Positions 35,401 to 44,338 of a stretch of DNA of 64,000 nucleotides are shown here, piece after piece. This DNA is from Bacteroidaceae bacterium. GTDB lineage: Bacteria > Bacteroidota > Bacteroidia > Bacteroidales > Bacteroidaceae. The notes below the pieces were generated by a model. The model searched no databases, was not told the origin of the DNA, and worked only from the letters and a program-made list of their open reading frames with translations. Position 1 is the first letter of the stretch, and each line of letters begins with the position of its first letter. The translations under genes were made by a program, and so were the position numbers. The DNA is taken from contig JAFWAX010000084.1 of assembly GCA_017507385.1 (NCBI GenBank), positions 1 to 64,000 on the forward strand, written 5' to 3'.

Positions 35401-36501
35401 ATGATTGGCCAGCAAAAAAGCAAGCGGCAGGAAAACAGGAGGCAAGGTTCTCCGCATTGACTCATCATACATTTTCTGAACCAACTCTTTGTGCATCACC
35501 GTATTAACCTTGCAGCTGTCTTCTGCTAAAATCCTTGCAGGCAACATCCGCTCATCAGAACGCACTTCCAAATTAGCCATAAACTCTCGCAACTTGGCAC
35601 GGCAAACGGAAACAACCGCTTCGTTGCTATCCTTGCTCTCGTTCATGGCTGCCACAAAAGAAAGCACCATATAGAAATTCAGAAGAGGAGTACCGAAAAA
35701 AACTTGTCCGCCATGCTCTTTTGCAGAAGCCTTCAAAGAAATGTCAAACCACTTGGCTGCATCAACATATCGTCCTTCGTACAAGCCTCGCAATGCAAAA
35801 AGGGCATAGCCAGCCGACATCTTGTCATAGATTCCATTGGCAGGCATCTTGCCCGAAGCAATGTATTCGTACAACTCAATCTCTGCTATCAGGCGGCAAC
35901 GGGACGACTCGGCAATGGCATCATAACGCTCCACGACTCCGAGCAGCAACGTTGTGTCAACCACCATATCACACGACAAGAAATGATTACAGACATTCTC
36001 AAAGAACTGCACAAACGACTCTGTCCGAAAATTCTCAAACAACCGCACAAAATGAGGATCGCATGCTACACTATAAAACAGCGAAACCTGCTCTTTCTCT
36101 ATCACACTGGCACTGTCGCACATCTGATAACCGCTTCCCACCAACTGCCTAACCGAATGGCGAACAGCCTGATACGCACTTCCTTTCTGACGAAGCTTTT
36201 GAAACGACAGCTGCAAATCTTTCCTGCACTCATACAAATACCACAAAGATGGAACAAAATCAGCATCAGACACACCATATCGAGGCATATTTGCATACCA
36301 GTCTTTTCCCTCATAGTACAAGATACCTTCACGCAGCAATTCATCCAGAGCAGACATCCCGTCAAACGCAGCGAAACAATACTGGCTCAGCATATAGAAA
36401 TGCTCATCCATCCTCTTTCCAGAGTCAAGACCCACATCGACAAAAAAACACAGCAATCGCTGCGCATCCTCACTCAGTTGTTCGTATCTGTCAAAAATCA
36501 T
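32473..36501 (-). CDS. SNF2-family DEAD/DEAH helicase-like protein with long N-terminal region
   Basis: A 1342-aa protein. The C-terminal 480 residues are a Swi2/Snf2 ATPase: DDMGLGKT near residue 917 (Walker A), the DEAH box near 1012, LTGTPVQNHLGELWSLF, LFLISLKAGGLGLNLTAAN, and DRAYRIGQ near 1282. Such proteins translocate on double-stranded DNA to remodel protein-DNA or RNA-polymerase complexes. The first 850 residues resemble no domain I can name; they are helical in the first 450, then beta-rich. No nuclease, methylase or partner gene is adjacent. It lies upstream of the PL11 gene (68-nt gap with the homopolymer tract); cotranscription is possible. Confidence 0.85.
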   Translation of the reverse strand: MIFDRYEQLSEDAQRLLCFFVDVGLDSGKRMDEHFYMLSQYCFAAFDGMSALDELLREGILYYEGKDWYANMPRYGVSDADFVPSLWYLYECRKDLQLSFQKLRQKGSAYQAVRHSVRQLVGSGYQMCDSASVIEKEQVSLFYSVACDPHFVRLFENFRTESFVQFFENVCNHFLSCDMVVDTTLLLGVVERYDAIAESSRCRLIAEIELYEYIASGKMPANGIYDKMSAGYALFALRGLYEGRYVDAAKWFDISLKASAKEHGGQVFFGTPLLNFYMVLSFVAAMNESKDSNEAVVSVCRAKLREFMANLEVRSDERMLPARILAEDSCKVNTVMHKELVQKMYDESMRRTLPPVFLPLAFLLANHLGYSTVKMDVALCMPRLALLRHEMTQCLPFHDDERELLRRSFGSQPVLANIYHEAEWESVLESLMTDIEGKENRVNEEVRLMYLRESADSKTIQVREQTRLKNGNWGCGKRVNESRYRKGLLECMNNADRRILARLNHSGMSALQLEHVIEDMVEESRLYIGHSAPYELVQVNRDKPYLMIENEGGCFVVKSNVPVGRVKDDFVIVEESPTLYSVISIPNEIRGYYVKLLQLGTLPLEAEPTLRSLLAKIGGQVELHSSLIEGGSTLPIVEGQWTAGFKLKPKNSGNWNVECFVRPLPGGRRTCRLGEGSDVIIDENEEVGRVRVKRSLVMEQTNLQLIRDFWSSWGYELGEDDVYPPEFILQLVQLIQAHPDTFYAEWPEGRALRVKTLARGASSWSGVLRERGHWFDIEGDVFIDEHTRISISQLLELVGKSDGKFVQIADDEFLLLSEKLQQQLKALDAIASREHGHIKISPFSAALMGDEWLHGELELTVDEKLSDIRQRILQSSAYSPAVPSELNATLRPYQEDGYRWIARLNSWGAGALLADDMGLGKTIQTIAFLLLKKENGPSLIVAPASVVPNWKTEMERFAPMLRVHILNYAANRRQTIDQATAGDVIVATYGILLSVQDLITQKSWNVACLDEAHIIKNRGAKTSAAAMKIQACNRVMLTGTPVQNHLGELWSLFQFVNPGLLGTYEHFSRKFIIPIENHHDRDRQQQLDQIVHPFMLRRTKQAVLNELPDKTEIYHSVQLSREELAIYESIRIRTEKMLRESGNTLSVNVLAEITRLRQAACTPQLIEPKWTGDSSKVTALLELLQGVIEGGNRALVFSQFVSFFDIVRSQLDHIGIPYYYIDGSVPMRQRTEMVDAFQEGKRPLFLISLKAGGLGLNLTAANYVIHLDPWWNPAIEQQATDRAYRIGQHQAVTVYHLVSKNTIEEKIIRLHQTKRALADTLLAGTDISHRLTGEELLEMVTS

Positions 36502-36530
36502 CCTCTTCTTTTATGATTTGGTAAAGCGTG

Positions 36531-36562
36531 CAAAGATACAGAATTTATTTCACATTAGCAAT
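36531..36562 (-). promoter_or_regulatory. Promoter of the SNF2 gene
   Basis: Minus strand ATTG (36562-36559), 20 nt, TATCTTTG (36538-36531), 30 nt before the ATG. Good -7 element; weaker -33. Confidence 0.6.
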
Positions 36563-36635
36563 ACTTCGCTCCCTCTTTTCAAACATCTACTGAATTTTAC
36601 CATACAAATACATTACATATTCCGAAAGAATTTGA

Positions 36636-36643
36636 TAAATTTG
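36636..36643 (+). promoter_or_regulatory. -7 element of the TonB-receptor gene
   Basis: TAAATTTG 24 nt before the ATG at 36667; no clear -33 element. Confidence 0.45.
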
Positions 36644-36666
36644 CATACGTAAACACATCACACTCT

Positions 36667-38544
36667 ATGAACAGACATTTTCTATTGGCAGCAGCAATGA
36701 TGGCAGCCACTAACACAAACGCACAAGACATCGTACAAGACACCCTGCAAAACATTGTAGTTACAGGAACAAGAAACGCAACAGAAGCACGACATATTCC
36801 CTTCACCGTGACAACCCTTGACAACGAGAAACTCAACGAGAACTATCGAGCAGCCGTGCTTCCCACCATCGTGGAACAAACTCCAGGATTCTTCGCCACC
36901 AGCCGGGGCATGCTTGGCTATGGAGTCAACACCGGGGCTGGAACCATGAAAATACGAGGTGTTGGAGGCGGAGCAGAACTCTTGGTTCTCATCGATGGAC
37001 AGCCGCAATATGCAGGACTCATGGGGCATCCGGTGCCCGACGCCTATCAAACCATGATGGCTGAAAAAGTCGAGGTACTCAGAGGGCCAGCCTCACTTCT
37101 CTATGGCAGCAACGCCATGGCAGGCGTCATCAACATTGTCACACGCCAGATGCACAAAGACGGAATCGTTACCGACATTCAGTTGCAAGGAGGTTCTTAC
37201 GGCACTTTACAAATTGATGTCTCCAGCAGACTGAAAAAAGGGAAATTCAGCAGTATCATCGGTGCACAATACCAACGTACAGATGGGCATCGCACGAACT
37301 CTAAGTTCGAGCAGTTCGGAGGATTCTTCAAACTCACCTACGACATCAGCTCCCATTGGAAAGCTACAGGCGACATCAACGTCACCCATTTCAACACCGA
37401 CAATCCAGGAACAACAGACGAGCCACTTATCGACAACACGTTCAAAATCACCCGAGGGCTGGCAAGCATAAGCCTCAACAACAGCTATGCGCTCACCAGC
37501 GGTTCCTTGCGAGCCTACTTCGACTGGGGACATCACAACATTGATGATGGCTATGCCGCAGGACAGACGCCAAGAACATCACTTTACAAGCACAACGACT
37601 ACATCGGCGGACTTACATACTACCAAAGCGCACAACTATTCAATGGCAACCGCACCACCATCGGCATTGACTGGCAGCATTTTGGAGGTTCAGCATGGAA
37701 CGCAGACAAGACAACAGGCGCAAAGACCTACCTGACCAAAGACAGCGAAGGCAACATCATCAAGAGTCAACATGCTGATGAGATTGCAGCCTATGCTGAC
37801 TTCAGACAGGACATCACGCACTGGCTCACCCTCGATGCAGGACTGCGCATAGACCACCACTCTGTCATCGGAACAGAACTTATTCCACAAGCAGGACTCA
37901 CCTTCCACCTCGGCTCTTACACCGACATCAAGGCACTCGCCAGCAAGGGATTCCGTAACCCTGTCATCAAAGAGATGTACATGTTCCCTCCTGCCAACAC
38001 ACAACTCAAACCTGAACGCATGATGAACTATGAGCTTTCACTCACACAGCAATTCGGAGCCAAGGGGCAATTCAACGCAAATATCTTCTATATTGATGGA
38101 GAAAATCTCATCACTACCACACGCATAGATGGACGTCCACGCAATGTCAATATGGGAAAATTCAAGAATTGGGGCATAGAACTTGCCGGCAGCTATGACT
38201 TGAGCAAACATTGGCGCGTCAATGCCAATTATTCCTTCCTCAACATGGAAAATCCTGTTGAGGGGGCACCTGAAAACAAATTCTATGCAGGTGTCAATTT
38301 CCACAAAGGGAAATGGTCAATCGCATCAGGCCTGCAAAGCATAGGAGGACTATACATCGCAACAGGCGAGCATCCTGAACAAGAAAATTATACGCTGCTG
38401 AACGCCACAGCCAGCTACAGAATCACTCCGTCCGCCACATGCTTTCTGAAAGGTGAAAATCTGCTTGCCGAGCAATATCAGACTTTTGCAGGATTCCCTA
38501 TGCCAAAAGCTACCTTTATGGGCGGTGTGAAATTAACTTTGTAA
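36667..38544 (+). CDS. TonB-dependent outer-membrane receptor
   Basis: A 625-aa outer-membrane protein with signal peptide MNRHFLLAAAMMAATNTNAQ. It then has a TonB-box-like DTLQNIVVTGTR, the plug domain (about 40-165; VEVLRGPASLLYGSNAMAGV at about 137-156), and a 22-strand-type barrel ending in GGVKLTL. At 625 aa it is of the siderophore/vitamin/heme-receptor size, much shorter than SusC (about 1000 aa). There is no SusD partner and no cobalamin riboswitch in the short 165-nt upstream region. Substrate unknown. Followed by a GC-rich hairpin. Confidence 0.88.
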   Translation: MNRHFLLAAAMMAATNTNAQDIVQDTLQNIVVTGTRNATEARHIPFTVTTLDNEKLNENYRAAVLPTIVEQTPGFFATSRGMLGYGVNTGAGTMKIRGVGGGAELLVLIDGQPQYAGLMGHPVPDAYQTMMAEKVEVLRGPASLLYGSNAMAGVINIVTRQMHKDGIVTDIQLQGGSYGTLQIDVSSRLKKGKFSSIIGAQYQRTDGHRTNSKFEQFGGFFKLTYDISSHWKATGDINVTHFNTDNPGTTDEPLIDNTFKITRGLASISLNNSYALTSGSLRAYFDWGHHNIDDGYAAGQTPRTSLYKHNDYIGGLTYYQSAQLFNGNRTTIGIDWQHFGGSAWNADKTTGAKTYLTKDSEGNIIKSQHADEIAAYADFRQDITHWLTLDAGLRIDHHSVIGTELIPQAGLTFHLGSYTDIKALASKGFRNPVIKEMYMFPPANTQLKPERMMNYELSLTQQFGAKGQFNANIFYIDGENLITTTRIDGRPRNVNMGKFKNWGIELAGSYDLSKHWRVNANYSFLNMENPVEGAPENKFYAGVNFHKGKWSIASGLQSIGGLYIATGEHPEQENYTLLNATASYRITPSATCFLKGENLLAEQYQTFAGFPMPKATFMGGVKLTL

Positions 38545-38575
38545 TTCGTTTTACACAGCAAAAAGTCCATAAAAT

Positions 38576-38615
38576 CGATGTGCCCCACAACGCTTTGACG
38601 CTGTGGGGCACATCG
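38576..38615. terminator. GC-rich hairpin between convergent TonB receptor and PFL genes
   Basis: Arms CGATGTGCCCCACA (38576-38589) and complement (38602-38615), perfect 14 bp, loop 12 nt. No T tract; a further GTGTGGGGCATAC partial copy follows. A bidirectional termination role fits the convergent genes. Confidence 0.6.
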
Positions 38616-38683
38616 ACAAGGCGGTGTGGGGCATACCGATTGAGAAGGTATTCAAGCACTCTCAAACACCCTGTTCCCTCTTC

Positions 38684-40078
38684 TTAATTCTTGAAACTAT
38701 GAATAGGTGCGGGGATTCGGCCACCTCTGTCAACAAACCGCTGGCTCGAGAAGGTATTGACTGGCATGACAGGCGCATAGCCCAACAGCCCACCAAACTC
38801 AACAGTATCGCCCACAGTCTTTCCAACCACAGGAATAATGCGTACTGCGGTTGTCTTCTGGTTAATCATGCCGATAGCACTTTCGTCTGCAATAATACCT
38901 GCAATGGTTGTGGCAGGTGTATCACCAGGAATTGCAATCATGTCGAGACCCACAGAGCATACACATGTCATCGCCTCAAGCTTCTCAAGAGTAAGAGCAC
39001 CCGCCTCAACAGCATCAATCATGCCTTGGTCTTCAGAAACAGGGATAAACGCTCCGGAGAGTCCGCCCACATAGGAAGAAGCCATAACACCACCCTTCTT
39101 AACCTGGTCGTTCAAGAGAGCAAGAGCCGCTGTTGTGCCAGGTGCACCGGGATGCTCAACTCCTATACATTTGAGGATGTCTGCCACAGAATCTCCAATG
39201 GCAGGCGTAGGCGCAAGACTAAGGTCAATGATGCCAAAAGGAATGCCCAGCCGACGACTCGCCTCTTGAGCAACAAGCTGTCCCACACGGGTAATCTTGA
39301 AAGCAGTACGCTTGATGGTCTCACACAGCACTTCAAAGTTAGCAAGCTGTCCATCTCCAGAGTTCCATTGCTTCTTGTCCATCTGCTCCAGCGCATGCTT
39401 CACGACTCCAGGTCCGCTGACACCTACATTGATGATAGCGTCGGCTTCAGAAACACCATGGAAGGCGCCTGCCATAAAAGGATTGTCATCTGGAGCATTG
39501 CAAAGCACAACGAGCTTTGCACATCCGAGAGAATCAGCATGCTGAGTCTCTTCAGCTGTTTGCTTGATGATGTCTCCCATCAGCCGGACTGCATCCATGT
39601 TGATGCCCGTTTTTGTCGAGCCCACATTGATACTGGAACAGATGCGTTCTGTGCATGCCAGAGCTTTTGGAATACTGCGGATGAGAAGTTCATCACTCTT
39701 GGACATTCCCTTAGAAACAATAGCAGAATATCCACCAAGAAAATTCACACCAACATCTTTTGCGGCACGGTCAAGCGTCTTGGCAATCTGAACATAGTCG
39801 CCAGGAGTGCGGCAGCAGGAGCTGCCCACAAGGGAGATGGGGGTGATGCTGATGCGCTTGTTGACAACAGGAATGCCAAATTCTTTGGAAATATCTTCGC
39901 CTGTCTGCACGAGATGGCGTGCCAGCGTTGTTATTTTGCTATAGATTTTTTCGCAGGTGACAGTCAATTCTTTATCTGCACAATCGAGAAGGCTAATGCC
40001 CATGGTGATAGTCCGGACATCAAGATGCTCTTGTTCAATCATCTTGTTGGTCTCTATCACTTCTTGCAAATTGATCAT
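38684..40078 (-). CDS. PFL family protein (UPF0210 / DUF711)
   Basis: A 464-aa cytosolic protein related to the uncharacterised PFL family, whose fold resembles glycyl-radical enzymes such as pyruvate formate-lyase but which lacks the C-terminal glycyl-radical segment. Seen: [13 protein letters not shown] ([16 protein letters not shown]), [38 protein letters not shown], and the C-terminal GNAPV/R-like [10 protein letters not shown]. Overlapping gene pairs of PFL with an ACT-domain protein are common. Here the ACT gene lies 36 nt upstream and both are read together. Reaction unknown. Confidence 0.88.
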   Translation of the reverse strand: MINLQEVIETNKMIEQEHLDVRTITMGISLLDCADKELTVTCEKIYSKITTLARHLVQTGEDISKEFGIPVVNKRISITPISLVGSSCCRTPGDYVQIAKTLDRAAKDVGVNFLGGYSAIVSKGMSKSDELLIRSIPKALACTERICSSINVGSTKTGINMDAVRLMGDIIKQTAEETQHADSLGCAKLVVLCNAPDDNPFMAGAFHGVSEADAIINVGVSGPGVVKHALEQMDKKQWNSGDGQLANFEVLCETIKRTAFKITRVGQLVAQEASRRLGIPFGIIDLSLAPTPAIGDSVADILKCIGVEHPGAPGTTAALALLNDQVKKGGVMASSYVGGLSGAFIPVSEDQGMIDAVEAGALTLEKLEAMTCVCSVGLDMIAIPGDTPATTIAGIIADESAIGMINQKTTAVRIIPVVGKTVGDTVEFGGLLGYAPVMPVNTFSSQRFVDRGGRIPAPIHSFKN

Positions 40079-40114
40079 GTGGAATTCGTTTGTAGGTTTG
40101 TGAGGTTTCTAATG

Positions 40115-40387
40115 TCAAATTCTATGCATCTTGTCGAAGATGTCTTCCAGCTGGCATTTCACCTGAACGCCTGTGTCTTCGCCGATTTTGCCTAATTCGT
40201 CGCTGATTTCAGAGAAGGGCTTGACGGACTTTGTCAGATCAACAATCATCATCATGTTGAAATACTCCTGCACAATGGTCTGTGAGATGTCAAGGATGTT
40301 GATTTGGTTGTCTGCCAGATAGGTGCAGACTTTAGCGATGATACCAACGGTATCTTTTCCCACAACTGTAATAATTGCTCTTGTCAT
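40115..40387 (-). CDS. ACT domain-containing protein (UPF0237), PFL partner
   Basis: A 90-aa single ACT domain: MTRAIITVVGKDTVGIIAKV at the start, DISQTIVQEYFNMMMIVDL in the centre. ACT domains bind amino acids or other small metabolites as allosteric sensors. Its position directly before the PFL gene suggests it regulates that protein. Full length for the family. Confidence 0.88.
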   Translation of the reverse strand: MTRAIITVVGKDTVGIIAKVCTYLADNQINILDISQTIVQEYFNMMMIVDLTKSVKPFSEISDELGKIGEDTGVQVKCQLEDIFDKMHRI

Positions 40388-40446
40388 GTTCTATATGTCT
40401 TTTTAATTATTTCTGTTTATTATTGATTTTCAAGCAAATGCCCTAT

Positions 40447-41055
40447 TTATCTACAAAATGTGCGTGTGAAGATGCCATCATAAGTATGAACCGAGAATGA
40501 AACAGTATCTACTCCCTGAGGTATAGGCATGGAAAAATACACATTCTTAGAATAAGCTTCAGCATCGTCTGACGGACGAGAATGGAGGAGCGAATAGCAT
40601 CCTGTGCTGTCTTCACAAAAGGCATAGGAATGCCCTTTCTGCCCCGCAGTCATCAGCGACAGGTGCATATTGATATACCCTCCGCTTTTCCACATGCTGA
40701 CCACTTTCATCGGGTCGCGCGGAAGAACGCCATCGCCAAGCTGGAGGATGAAGTCTGCGGGATAAGGCCGAGAGGCGAACACCTCTGTCAATCCGTAGAA
40801 ATTCAATTTCCCATTTTCAATCGTATAAGAAGCCTGGCAGCGCACCAGCGTGTCTCTCTTGTCTGTCCACAGGTCTTGCGACACAAGAGGATAGACAGAA
40901 CCGTCGTCGAGCACAGCGGCTTGGCATCTGCCCAAGGCATCGGTCCTAACCAGCAGCAGGTCAGAAACGATAGGCGGATAGTCCTCCGGTTCATCAGAAC
41001 ATCCTGTCATACAGGCGAATAGAATACAGAGAAGGCTAACGAGCGGCAGCCTCAT
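40447..41055 (-). CDS. NigD-like lipoprotein
   Basis: About 202 aa from the ATG at 41055, which begins a lipoprotein signal (MRLPLVSLLCILFACMTGC, Cys19 lipobox); a longer in-frame start at 41076 adds seven residues. The body matches the NigD style: a first beta domain with LVRTDALGRCQAAVLDDG and a C-terminal part with KVVSMWKSGGYINMHLSLM. NigD proteins are periplasm-facing outer-membrane or surface lipoproteins of unknown function. It overlaps the preceding acyltransferase gene by 20 nt. The call is by pattern, moderately sure. Confidence 0.7.
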   Translation of the reverse strand: MRLPLVSLLCILFACMTGCSDEPEDYPPIVSDLLLVRTDALGRCQAAVLDDGSVYPLVSQDLWTDKRDTLVRCQASYTIENGKLNFYGLTEVFASRPYPADFILQLGDGVLPRDPMKVVSMWKSGGYINMHLSLMTAGQKGHSYAFCEDSTGCYSLLHSRPSDDAEAYSKNVYFSMPIPQGVDTVSFSVHTYDGIFTRTFCR

Positions 41056-42169
41056 GATTGCGAAGCGGATTGGCATACATGGTGTTTATTTTCTCACGCA
41101 AGAATGGCACATCTGGATTTTCGACGTTGACCATCTTGATGCGCGACTCGATGTACTCGTTGGTATTGCCTGCGAGGGCATCACGATTGATGTCGTATAT
41201 CTTGTAATTTTTATGAATCTCACTATCAATGTGTTCTGCCACAATACGGAAGATGTCAGCCCTGTCGATGGCCGTGGGGTCAAGGGTATCGAGCCAGTCA
41301 TTGATGCAGCTGGAAGCCTGATAATGCACATGCCCCTTCTTTCCCAAAATGCCTGTTTTCATGTTGTCCAGATCATCTTGCTTGGATTTCTTCCACCCTG
41401 CAATGTCGCGCTTGCACTGGAACTCCTTCGCCTTCAAATAATCGCAAGGATCATATTCGTAGGATATGGACAGAGGAACAATGTTCATATTTCGCAGATT
41501 CTCAATGATTTCAGCAGTAGTCTTTCCAGATGTTGGTCCACCCATATTGAGCATTTTCAGCACCGATTCCTGTGTACGGTCATCTGAGTCTTTTGCACGT
41601 CCTTCACGCTGAGCAATCCAGATGTTCTCACATTTCTCGTTGATAGCAAAATGCATATATTGGCTCATGTGGATAGATGACTTGAGCATCTCCTTGGGAG
41701 TGAGCCCGCGATTGACAGTAAAAGCCTTATTCATCCGAACCAAAGTTTTTATCCATGGATAAATCAGCAAGTTATCGCCTATTGCGATTTCCACAGTCGT
41801 AGAGAATCCTTCTTTCAGAAGAAATACACACAGAAAAGCTGAATCGAGCACGATGTCACGATGATTGGACATGAAAGTATAATTCTTTTTCCGATCAAGA
41901 CTGGCTGGGAATACGGATGTCCATCCTGTTGTCGTTTTGTGCAGCACGTAATAAACGACAGGCTTCATAAAACGCTTCTGGAAATCAAGCGGGGTCTTGA
42001 TTCCGACAAACAGCAACTTTAGCAGTCCATTCCTTATTGCTTTGGGCAGAGGAATGAACCCTTGAAGAATCTTGCCGAACTGCCGATCGGCCAGCATACT
42101 TTCAAAAGCGTCTTTCATCTCACCTTGAGAAAAAGGACGAATATCATCAAAATCAGATAGTTTTATCAT
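41036..42169 (-). CDS. 1-acyl-glycerol-3-phosphate acyltransferase-like protein
   Basis: A 377-aa protein of the LPLAT/PlsC class, longer than the usual 240-aa form. SNHRDIVLDS at 101-110 marks the active site, but the His103-Asp109 spacing is five residues, not the four of the classical H-x4-D. NIWIAQREGRAKDS further on is the equivalent of the substrate-binding FPEGTRS motif. Likely transfers an acyl chain to glycerol phosphate or a similar acceptor at the inner membrane. Follows ddl with a 26-nt gap. Confidence 0.82.
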   Translation of the reverse strand: MIKLSDFDDIRPFSQGEMKDAFESMLADRQFGKILQGFIPLPKAIRNGLLKLLFVGIKTPLDFQKRFMKPVVYYVLHKTTTGWTSVFPASLDRKKNYTFMSNHRDIVLDSAFLCVFLLKEGFSTTVEIAIGDNLLIYPWIKTLVRMNKAFTVNRGLTPKEMLKSSIHMSQYMHFAINEKCENIWIAQREGRAKDSDDRTQESVLKMLNMGGPTSGKTTAEIIENLRNMNIVPLSISYEYDPCDYLKAKEFQCKRDIAGWKKSKQDDLDNMKTGILGKKGHVHYQASSCINDWLDTLDPTAIDRADIFRIVAEHIDSEIHKNYKIYDINRDALAGNTNEYIESRIKMVNVENPDVPFLREKINTMYANPLRNHEAAAR

Positions 42170-42195
42170 ATATTAGATACAAACAAAGTTACTAT

Positions 42196-43192
42196 TCAGG
42201 AAAGTTTCTCTGCAATAATTTCATTCAACACATCTTTCATCTCTAAACCTGCTGCACGCACTTGCTGAGGAATAAAACTCGTAGCGGTCATGCCTGGAGT
42301 TGTATTAATTTCCAACATGTTAATCACATCATCCCCCTGCTTCATTCCTGCTAATGATGTAGTCAATACGAATAATGCCCGAAGCCCCCAGCAAATCATA
42401 GATGGCGCCTGTAAGAGTTTGAACACGCTTCGTTGTTTCCTCCGAAAGGCGAGCTGGTGTAATTTCCTCAACAAGACCATTGTATTTGGCATCATAATCA
42501 AAGAAATCTGTCTTAGGAACAACCTCGGTGATAGGCAATACACGCATGCCATTGGCACGTGTACGATAGGCTCCGTTGCTGATTTCCGTTCCCTTCAACT
42601 CACTCTCAATCAACACTTCCGGACTCTCTTTCATTGCCTTCTCAATAGCAGGCAGCACATCGCCAAGCGTCTTGCAGTGAGTCACTCCAAAACTTGAGCC
42701 ACCAGCATTGGGCTTGATGAAACAAGGCAATCCCACCTTATCGACAATCTGCTGAGCCTCAACTTGCTGACCTTCTCTAACAAGTACACTTTCTGCGACT
42801 TTCACTCCAAAGCCCTTCAGGAACTGATTCAGTGCAAACTTGTTGAATGTCAGAGCCTCCACCAGCACATTGCTCGTTGAATAAGGTATCTGCAACAAGT
42901 CAAAATATCCCTGCAACACACCATCCTCGCCTGGCGTACCATGAATGGTAATGTAGGCATAGTCTGGTTTCACATCCCTTCCCATTTCATCTCTGAACGA
43001 AAAGTTATGCCGATATATAGGCACCAACTTTCCGCTATGCAGATGGGCTACCCATTCCTTTTGGCTAACCTCAACAATGTACACATCGTACAAATCCTTG
43101 TCAATCCAAGATTCAATACCTGCCGCACTTCTCAACGACACCTCATGTTCTGAGCTATCTCCTCCTGCTACAATTGCAATAACTTTTTTCAT
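42196..43192 (-). CDS. ddl: D-alanine--D-alanine ligase, interrupted by a frameshift
   Basis: The first 287 codons (start 43192, MKKVIAIVAGGDSSEHEVSL) carry the ATP-grasp ligase: GTPGEDGVLQGYFD, PCFIKPNAGGSSFGV, and ASGIIRIDYII. At a run of five G (coding strand, 42337-42333) the frame breaks at AGG-stop. The remaining part, DVINMLEINTTPGMTATSF through to the stop at 42196, continues in the next frame. Four G instead of five would restore one protein of about 331 aa, the normal size. Ddl makes the D-Ala-D-Ala end of peptidoglycan precursors and is normally essential. A homopolymer sequencing error is the simplest reason. Confidence 0.9.
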
Positions 43193-43198
43193 TTTTCT

Positions 43199-44338
43199 TT
43201 AAATATTTGCGGGAATATAATTTCGCCACTTCTCCAAAAGAAGAGCCATATCGTCTGCCAGTTCTGAACTGAACAGCATTTCCTTGCCAGTCTTCGGATG
43301 TACAAAACCCAACGTCTTGGCATGCAACACCTGTCGAGGACAAATCTTGAAACAATTATCAATGAACTGTCTGTATTTTGTCGAATTAGTTCCTTTCAAC
43401 ACCTGGTCACCGCCATAGCGTTCATCACAAAAAAGCGGATGCCCAAGATGACGCATGTGGGCACGAATCTGATGAGTACGTCCGGTTTCCAGCACACACT
43501 TCACCAATGTAGTATAGCCGAATCGCTCCAGCACATAATAATGTGTCACAGCATGCTTGCCCGCCTCCGAGCCTGGAGGGAACACAGCCATGCGCATTCT
43601 GTCTTTGGGGTCACGACCTATATTCCCTTCTATTCTTCCCACATCTTCCGTAAAGTTGCCCCACACCAAGGCATTGTATTCACGCTTCGTTGTTTTGTTG
43701 AAAAACTGCAAGCCCAAATGCGTCTTTGCCTCAGCCGTCTTTGCCACAACCAGCAGTCCGCTCGTGTCCTTGTCTATGCGATGCACCAATCCAATTTCAG
43801 GGTCATTGATGTCATACTGAGGCATATCCTTCAAGTGCCAAGCGATGGCATTCAGCATCGTTCCATTCCAATTTCCGAAACCCGGATGCACCACCATGCC
43901 TGCCGGCTTGTTGATGACCATTAAGTCATCATCCTCATACACAATGTTCAGCGGAATATCTTCTGGCGTAATCTTGTTCTCATAATGCGGACGGTCGAGC
44001 ATCACCTGGATAATGTCATCTGGCTTCACCTTATACGAACGTTTCACCGGGCGGCCATTGGCCATGATGAACCCTGCATCAGCAGCTTTCTGCAAACGAT
44101 TGCGCGACGTGTTGCTCAAATGGTCGAGCAGGAATTTATCCACCCGCAACATCTTCTGCTTCTTGTCAACAACCAGGCGATAGTGCTCATACAGCTGCGC
44201 CGTCTCATCGTCCTCCAGCTCCACATCATCTGCCACAGCAATCTGACCGCCAGTTTCCTGACAATCATCCCATTCTGCCATAAGCAGACGAGCGTCAGCA
44301 ACATTTTCCTTATAATTCGATTTCAATGTCATTGTCAA
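43199..44338 (-). CDS. rluD: RluA-family pseudouridine synthase (RluD-like)
   Basis: A 379-aa enzyme. An N-terminal S4 RNA-binding domain (about 60-115, LRVDKFLLDHL, DAGFIMANGRPV) is followed by the synthase domain with HRIDKDTSGLL at 186-196 (catalytic Asp189). It isomerises uridines of 23S rRNA. Its start overlaps the PASTA gene by 29 nt and it is followed by ddl after 6 nt, so PASTA-rluD-ddl-plsC-nigD form one transcript. The first about 50 residues are an acidic extension beyond the usual start of the S4 domain. Confidence 0.9.
   Translation of the reverse strand: MTMTLKSNYKENVADARLLMAEWDDCQETGGQIAVADDVELEDDETAQLYEHYRLVVDKKQKMLRVDKFLLDHLSNTSRNRLQKAADAGFIMANGRPVKRSYKVKPDDIIQVMLDRPHYENKITPEDIPLNIVYEDDDLMVINKPAGMVVHPGFGNWNGTMLNAIAWHLKDMPQYDINDPEIGLVHRIDKDTSGLLVVAKTAEAKTHLGLQFFNKTTKREYNALVWGNFTEDVGRIEGNIGRDPKDRMRMAVFPPGSEAGKHAVTHYYVLERFGYTTLVKCVLETGRTHQIRAHMRHLGHPLFCDERYGGDQVLKGTNSTKYRQFIDNCFKICPRQVLHAKTLGFVHPKTGKEMLFSSELADDMALLLEKWRNYIPANI

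Noticed and set aside
36502..36666. Cobalamin riboswitch before the TonB receptor
   Set aside because: The gap is only 165 nt, also holds the divergent SNF2 promoter, and lacks the B12-box pattern.
38603..40195. A 530-codon open frame on the plus strand across the PFL and ACT genes
   Set aside because: It is antisense to two well-recognised genes, Cys/His/Asn-rich in the way of a shadow frame, and has no signal or family pattern. The long opening results from codon usage on the other strand.
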